Below, piece by piece: positions 31,724 through 35,841 of a stretch of 35,841 nt of DNA. The position numbers and the translations under genes are program-made. This DNA is from an uncultured Oscillospiraceae bacterium (GTDB lineage Bacteria; Bacillota; Clostridia; Oscillospirales; Oscillospiraceae). A model generated the notes under the pieces. It saw only the letters and a list, made by a program, of their open reading frames with translations, had not been told where the DNA came from and ran no database searches. The DNA is taken from positions 1 to 35,841 of the forward strand of contig CAJUEG010000022.1 of NCBI GenBank assembly GCA_910584835.1. The letters run 5' to 3'. Numbering within the stretch: position 1 is the stretch's first letter; every line of letters begins with the position of its first letter.

Positions 31724-32716
31724 ATGAGAAAGCGATCCTGGCTGGGATTGGCTGCTTTGCTGGCGGCCTCCTTTCTGCTGTCCTGTCTGTGCGGGCGGTA
31801 TCCCCTGACCCTCTCCGACCTGTGGGAAATCCTCTCCGGCCAGGCGGCGGGGACCATGAAGGAAAACGTGTTTTGGAACATTCGGGCGGCCCGGACCTGC
31901 GTCACCGCCCTGTGCGGCGGGGCGCTGTCCCTGGCGGGCTTCGCCTACCAGGGGCTGTTCCGCAACCCTCTGGTGTCCCCCGACGTGCTGGGGGTGAGCG
32001 GCGGGGCTTCGGTGGGGGCCATCTGCGCCATTTTGTTCTGGGGCGGGTCGGCGGCGGCCCTCCAGCTCTTCTCCTTCGCGGGGGGCATTGTGACGGTGGC
32101 CCTGTCCCTGCTGCTGGCCCGAGCCATCGGGGGCAACCGCTATTTCAACCTCATCGTGTCCGGCATCATCCTGGGGGCCCTGGCCAACGCCGCCATCATG
32201 GCCCTGAAATACATGGCCGACCCCACTCAGGAGCTGGCGGTCATCGACTACTGGCTTATGGGCAGCTTCCACCTGGCAGGCTGGGACAAGTTTTGGAGCG
32301 CCGCACCGCCGATCCTGGCCGCCGGGGCGGTGCTGGTCCTCCTGCGCTACCGCCTGAAGGTGCTCACCCTGGGGGATGAGGAGGCCGCCGCCCTGGGGGT
32401 GGCGGTGGTCCCGGTGCGGCTGATCTGCATCGTCTGCGCCACGGTGCTGACGGCGGCCAGCGTGTCGGTGAGCGGCATCGTGTCCTGGGTGGGGCTCATC
32501 GTCCCCCACCTGGTGCGCTCGGTGCTGGGGGACGACTTCGAGGCCAACCTCTTCCAGTCCATCCTGTGCGGGGCCTCCCTGCTGCTCGTCGCCGATACGC
32601 TGGCCCGGAGCCTGCTGCCCTCGGAGATCCCCATCAGCATCCTCACCTCCCTCATCGGGGCGGTCTTTCTGGCGCTGTTCCTCATCCATCGGAAAAGGGG
32701 GGAGCGGCCATGCTGA
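31724..32716 (+). CDS. ABC transporter permease, FecCD/BtuC type (330 aa)
   Basis: About nine to ten membrane helices with family blocks: WNIRAARTCVTALCGGALSLAGFAYQGLFRNPLVSPDVLGVSGGASVGA, and near the C-terminus VSVSGIVSWVGLIVPHLVRSVLGDD, the region that contacts the ATPase. GGNRYFNLIVSGIILGALANA lies in the middle. The ATG at 31724 follows AAAGGGGG by 10 nt; a TTG at 31718 is the alternative. It overlaps the ATPase gene by 7 nt. Together with the lipoprotein and ATPase it makes a complete BtuCDF-type importer. Confidence 0.92.
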   Translation: MRKRSWLGLAALLAASFLLSCLCGRYPLTLSDLWEILSGQAAGTMKENVFWNIRAARTCVTALCGGALSLAGFAYQGLFRNPLVSPDVLGVSGGASVGAICAILFWGGSAAALQLFSFAGGIVTVALSLLLARAIGGNRYFNLIVSGIILGALANAAIMALKYMADPTQELAVIDYWLMGSFHLAGWDKFWSAAPPILAAGAVLVLLRYRLKVLTLGDEEAAALGVAVVPVRLICIVCATVLTAASVSVSGIVSWVGLIVPHLVRSVLGDDFEANLFQSILCGASLLLVADTLARSLLPSEIPISILTSLIGAVFLALFLIHRKRGERPC

Positions 32717-33498
32717 AGGCGGACCATTTGACGGTGTACCGAGGCGGCCGCCTGGTGCTGGACGACGTGGGCTTTACCCTGCGGCCCGGCCAGGTGACGG
32801 CGGTGCTGGGGCTGAACGGGGCGGGAAAGACCACCCTGCTCAAGGCGATCTTGGGCTTCCTCCCCCGGCGGGCGGGCGAGATTACGGCGGACGGCCAGCC
32901 GCTGGACAGGCTGTCCCCGGCGGACCGGGCCAAAAAGCTGGCCTACGTCCCCCAGCGGTACAACGGGGGCTTCCGCTACCGGGCAGAGGACTTCGTGTCC
33001 ATGGGGGTCACCGCCTACCTGGGGGCCTTCTCCCAGCCCGGGCGGAGGGAGCTGGCCCGGGCGGAGGAGCTGCTGCGGGGGCTGGACTGCGGCCATCTCA
33101 TCGGACGCCCCATGGACAGGCTCAGCGGCGGGGAGCAGCGGATGGCCTATCTGGCCCGGGCCATGATGCAGGATGCCGGCTGCCTGCTGCTGGACGAGCC
33201 GGTGTCATCCCTGGATTTGTCCCGGCAGCACCTGTTCCTCCACCGCCTGGGCCGGTATGTGGAGGAGCGCCGGGCTTGCTGCCTGGTGACCATCCACGCC
33301 CCGGAGCTGGCCTACGCCTACGCCCAGCGGGTCCTGTTTCTCCATCAGGGCCGGGTGCTGCTGGACGCCGCCCGGGGGGAGCCGGACTATGAAGCCCGGC
33401 TGGCCCAGGCCCTGGGGACTGTCTACGGCCCCGGCCTCCGGGCGGACTTCCGTGCGGGGGGGCTGGCCCTGGGCTGGGACCACGAACAGAAACAGTGA
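32710..33498 (+). CDS. ABC transporter ATP-binding protein, FecE/BtuD type (262 aa)
   Basis: Walker A GLNGAGKT (residues 34-41), Q-loop Gln82, signature LSGGEQ (138-143), Walker B CLLLDEP (158-164) and an H-loop in TIHAPE (about 194-199) give a complete ATPase. The start ATG lies in the stop region of the permease gene (ATGCTGA), so the two are coupled. An intrinsic terminator follows, closing the ssnA-to-ABC operon. Confidence 0.93.
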   Translation: MLKADHLTVYRGGRLVLDDVGFTLRPGQVTAVLGLNGAGKTTLLKAILGFLPRRAGEITADGQPLDRLSPADRAKKLAYVPQRYNGGFRYRAEDFVSMGVTAYLGAFSQPGRRELARAEELLRGLDCGHLIGRPMDRLSGGEQRMAYLARAMMQDAGCLLLDEPVSSLDLSRQHLFLHRLGRYVEERRACCLVTIHAPELAYAYAQRVLFLHQGRVLLDAARGEPDYEARLAQALGTVYGPGLRADFRAGGLALGWDHEQKQ

Positions 33499-33503
33499 AG
33501 ATC

Positions 33504-33533
33504 AAAACCGTCCCGGAGCGCCGGGGCGGTTTT
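33504..33533 (+). terminator. Intrinsic terminator after the ABC transporter genes
   Basis: AAAACCGTCCCGG (33504-33516) pairs with CCGGGGCGGTTTT (33521-33533) with one G-U pair. The T-run is the end of the stem. Confidence 0.8.
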
Positions 33534-33614
33534 GTGTTCTCCGGCAAAAACGGCGGGTCCAATTTGGGCAGTATGATGTTTTTTTAGACAAGCTTAAAAA
33601 CTTTTAGATTCCTC

Positions 33615-33642
33615 TTGACAATTGGGCTGGGTGTGGTATGAT
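33615..33642 (+). promoter_or_regulatory. Promoter of the ygeX-ygeY genes
   Basis: -35 TTGACA (33615-33620), 16-nt spacer, -10 TATGAT (33637-33642) with an extended TGG. It gives a leader of about 50 nt and shows ygeX starts a new transcription unit. Confidence 0.78.
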
Positions 33643-33698
33643 TGAGATGCAAACAAAAAATAAGCTATGCTTAATAAAATTTAGGAGGCTTCGATCTC

Positions 33699-34901
33699 AT
33701 GAACCAGCCGATCAAATGGGTCCTGAACCGAATGTCTGCCAGCGACGACCGGCACCTGGAGGTCATGTCCACGCAGAACGTGGCCAAGGCCCAGGCTTTC
33801 CACCGCTCCTTTCCACAGTACGCCGTCACCCCCCTGGCCCGGCTGGACGGCATGGCACACCGCCTGGGGCTGGGCTCCCTGTGTGTGAAGGACGAGTCCT
33901 ACCGTTTCGGCCTCAACGCCTTCAAGGTGCTGGGCGGCTCCTTCGCCATGGGCCGGTACATCGCCCAGGAGCTGGGCCGGGACGTGTCCGAGATGACCTA
34001 CGGCTACCTCACCAGCGACAAGCTGCGCCAGGAGTTCGGCCAGGCCACCTTCTTCACCGCCACCGACGGCAACCACGGCCGGGGCGTGGCCTGGGCGGCC
34101 AACAAGCTGGGCCAGAAGGCGGTGGTCCACATGCCCAAGGGCAGCGCCAAGTCCCGCTTTGACAACATCGCCAAGGAGGGGGCCCAAGTCACCATCGAGG
34201 AGGTCAACTACGACGACTGCGTGCGCATGGCCGCCGCCGAGGCGGCCCGGACCGAGCACGGCGTGGTGGTCCAGGACACCGCCTGGGAGGGCTATGAGGA
34301 CATACCCGCCTGGATCATGCAGGGCTACGGCACCATGGCCGGGGAGGCCGCCGAGCAGCTGGGCCAGCGGCCCACCCACGTGTTCGTTCAGGCCGGGGTG
34401 GGCTCCCTGGCGGGAGCTGTGGTGGGCTACTTCGCCAACCGCTTCCCCGCCGACCCGCCCAAGTTCATCGTCATGGAGGCCCAAATCGCCGACTGCCTCT
34501 ATCAGGGGGCCGCGGCCGGGGACGGCAAGCCCCGCATGGTGGGAGGCGACCTTCAAACCATCATGGCGGGGCTGGCCTGCGGCGAGCCCAACACCATCTC
34601 CTGGGACATCCTGCGCAACCACGTCACCGCCTTCCTCTCCTGCCCCGACTGGGTCGCCGCCCGCGGCATGCGGATGCTGGCCGCCCCCGTGAAGGGCGAC
34701 CCGGCGGTGTGCTCCGGCGAGTCCGGGGCGGTGGGCATGGGGGTCATCTCCGCTATCATGGAGGACGATACCTATCAGGAGCTGCGGGAGGCCCTGGAGC
34801 TGGATCAAAACAGCCAGGTGCTCATGTTCTCCACCGAGGGGGACACCGACCCGGACAAGTACCGGGAGATCGTCTGGGGCGGGGCCTACCCCACCGTTTG
34901 A
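33699..34901 (+). CDS. ygeX: Diaminopropionate ammonia-lyase, YgeX type (400 aa)
   Basis: A PLP-dependent cytosolic enzyme that splits 2,3-diaminopropionate to pyruvate and two ammonia. The PLP Lys76 lies in RFGLNAFKVLGG. ATDGNHGRG (about residues 121-129) has the Asn/Gly phosphate-side loop with Asp123, and VVQDTAWEGYEDIPAWIMQGYG carries the second catalytic Asp193, both equivalent to residues of the E. coli enzyme. The glycine loop QAGVGSLAGAVVGYF follows. AGGAGG lies 9 nt before the ATG. In the anaerobic purine pathway diaminopropionate comes from the opened urate ring, so this enzyme is the step that yields carbon and nitrogen. Confidence 0.94.
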   Translation: MNQPIKWVLNRMSASDDRHLEVMSTQNVAKAQAFHRSFPQYAVTPLARLDGMAHRLGLGSLCVKDESYRFGLNAFKVLGGSFAMGRYIAQELGRDVSEMTYGYLTSDKLRQEFGQATFFTATDGNHGRGVAWAANKLGQKAVVHMPKGSAKSRFDNIAKEGAQVTIEEVNYDDCVRMAAAEAARTEHGVVVQDTAWEGYEDIPAWIMQGYGTMAGEAAEQLGQRPTHVFVQAGVGSLAGAVVGYFANRFPADPPKFIVMEAQIADCLYQGAAAGDGKPRMVGGDLQTIMAGLACGEPNTISWDILRNHVTAFLSCPDWVAARGMRMLAAPVKGDPAVCSGESGAVGMGVISAIMEDDTYQELREALELDQNSQVLMFSTEGDTDPDKYREIVWGGAYPTV

Positions 34902-34935
34902 TACAAAATTAATACTTATATGGAGGAACAACGTC

Positions 34936-35841
34936 ATGGATAAGGAAAAGATTCTGTCCGCCGCCGAGGGCTGCCGCAAGGACCTGAGCGCCTTCCTGCG
35001 CGCCATGATCTCCCACCCCAGCGAGAGCTGCGAGGAAAAAGAGGTCGTGGCCTGCATCAAGGCGGAGATGGAGAAGCTGAACTTCGACGAGGTGGAAGTG
35101 GACGGCCTGGGCAACGTCATCGGCTGGATGGGCCAGGGCGACAAGATCATCGCCATCGACTCCCACATCGACACCGTGGGCGTCGGCAACCGGGACAACT
35201 GGACCGCCGACCCCTATGAGGGCTGGGAGGACGACGCCATCATCTATGGCCGGGGCGGCTCCGACCAGGAGGGCGGCATGGCCTCCGCCGTGTACGGCGC
35301 CAAGATCATGAAGGACCTGGGCCTCATCCCCGCCGGGTACAGGATCATGGTGGTGGGCTCCGTCCAGGAGGAGGACTGCGACGGCATGTGCTGGCAGTAC
35401 ATCGTCAACAAGTTCTTCCCCGCCAAGGGAATCAAGAAGGAGCAGGTGGAGTTCGTCATCTCCACCGAGCCCACCGACGGCGGCATCTACCGGGGCCACC
35501 GGGGCCGCATGGAGATCCGGGTGGACGTGAAGGGCGTCAGCTGCCACGGCTCCGCCCCCGAGCGGGGGGACAACGCCATCTACAAGATGGCCGACATCCT
35601 CCAGGACGTGCGGGCGCTGAATGAGAACCCCGCCGACGACACCGTGGCCGTCAAGGGCCTGGTAAAAATGCTGGACCCCAAGTTCAATCCCGAGCACTAC
35701 GAGGACGCCCGCTTCCTGGGGCGGGGCACCTGCACCACCAGCCAGATCTTCTACACCTCCCCCAGCCGCTGCGCCGTGGCCGACTCCTGCTCCATCTCCA
35801 TCGACCGGCGCATGACCGCCGGGGAGACCTGGGACTCCTGC
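34936..35841 (+). CDS. ygeY: YgeY-type M20 hydrolase, cut by the window end (302 codons seen)
   Basis: A zinc-dependent amidohydrolase/deacylase of the M20 family, described in this gene cluster as a putative selenium-metabolism hydrolase. Visible ligands: His77 and Asp79 (AIDSHIDTVG), Asp110 (GRGGSDQEGG), Glu145-Glu146 (VQEEDCDG) and the STEPTDGG strand. The dimerisation domain begins RGHRGRMEIRVDVKGVSCHGSAPERGDNAI. GGAGG precedes the ATG, 34 nt after ygeX, so both share a transcript. No stop is reached. It probably releases an amino acid, such as diaminopropionate, from a purine-derived amide for YgeX; this order of steps is inferred. Confidence 0.93.
   Translation, partial: MDKEKILSAAEGCRKDLSAFLRAMISHPSESCEEKEVVACIKAEMEKLNFDEVEVDGLGNVIGWMGQGDKIIAIDSHIDTVGVGNRDNWTADPYEGWEDDAIIYGRGGSDQEGGMASAVYGAKIMKDLGLIPAGYRIMVVGSVQEEDCDGMCWQYIVNKFFPAKGIKKEQVEFVISTEPTDGGIYRGHRGRMEIRVDVKGVSCHGSAPERGDNAIYKMADILQDVRALNENPADDTVAVKGLVKMLDPKFNPEHYEDARFLGRGTCTTSQIFYTSPSRCAVADSCSISIDRRMTAGETWDSC

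Noticed and set aside
27884..32689. Long minus-strand frames opposite the hydroxylase and ABC genes (775 and 701 codons)
   Set aside because: Same mirror effect of GC-rich codons; no ribosome sites or motifs, and the plus-strand genes are certain.

Overview
The window is GC-rich, apart from one AT-rich block, and reads like the chromosome of a Gram-positive gut anaerobe, most likely an Oscillospiraceae relative (Flavonifractor/Intestinimonas type). That placement is an inference from gene content: a FeoAB operon with small Cys-rich protein, an SLH-domain protein, an RsgI-like anti-sigma factor, and a selenium-dependent purine cluster. No rRNA or tRNA gene was seen.

Left part (1-5352): the trailing end of a CRISPR array with type I-C-like repeats, then a metal-homeostasis block. 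A DtxR-like regulator overlaps a ZIP metal transporter. Next to them lie two feoA genes, feoB and a small Cys-rich FeoB partner, with a second DtxR-family repressor divergent from the feo genes. Three copies of a GTTAG-N6-CTAAC operator sit on the promoters of feoA, feoB and the repressor, so the iron-uptake circuit can be read from the DNA.

Variable part (5353-12100): an AT-rich island (about 5.8-10.27 kb) carries three translationally coupled genes: a tandem-duplicated DNA methyltransferase (822 aa), an unrecognised 405-aa protein with nuclease-like features, and a 163-aa PD-(D/E)xK nuclease. This is a candidate restriction-modification or defence system. Decayed genes surround it: a P1B-type metal ATPase, a tyrosine integrase C-terminus, a frameshifted sigma factor and an AAA/DUF4143 ATPase fragment. 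An intact SLH-domain surface protein lies between the last two.

Middle part (12100-20850): an enolase-superfamily dehydratase plus an APC permease, divergent from a GntR/FadR regulator and controlled through a perfect 38-bp palindrome. Next come a cysteine desulfurase pseudogene and a module of secreted Ca-binding-type protein, ECF sigma factor and RsgI-like anti-sigma factor. A TetR-antiporter pair follows, whose promoter is fully covered by nested operators, and then a YczE-like membrane protein.

Right part (21300-35841): a purine/urate catabolic region of the ssnA-ygfK-xdhD-ygeX-ygeY type. It holds an NCS2 xanthine/urate permease, a YheO-type PAS/HTH regulator, SsnA amidohydrolase, YgfK flavin/Fe-S oxidoreductase, a selenium-dependent molybdenum hydroxylase, and a FecBCD/BtuCDF-type ABC importer placed inside the cluster (possibly for molybdate or tungstate). 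Diaminopropionate ammonia-lyase (YgeX) follows, then a YgeY-type M20 hydrolase cut by the window end. Together these genes would import oxidised purines, reduce or hydroxylate them with a Mo/Se enzyme, and process the ring-opened products, including 2,3-diaminopropionate, to pyruvate and ammonia.
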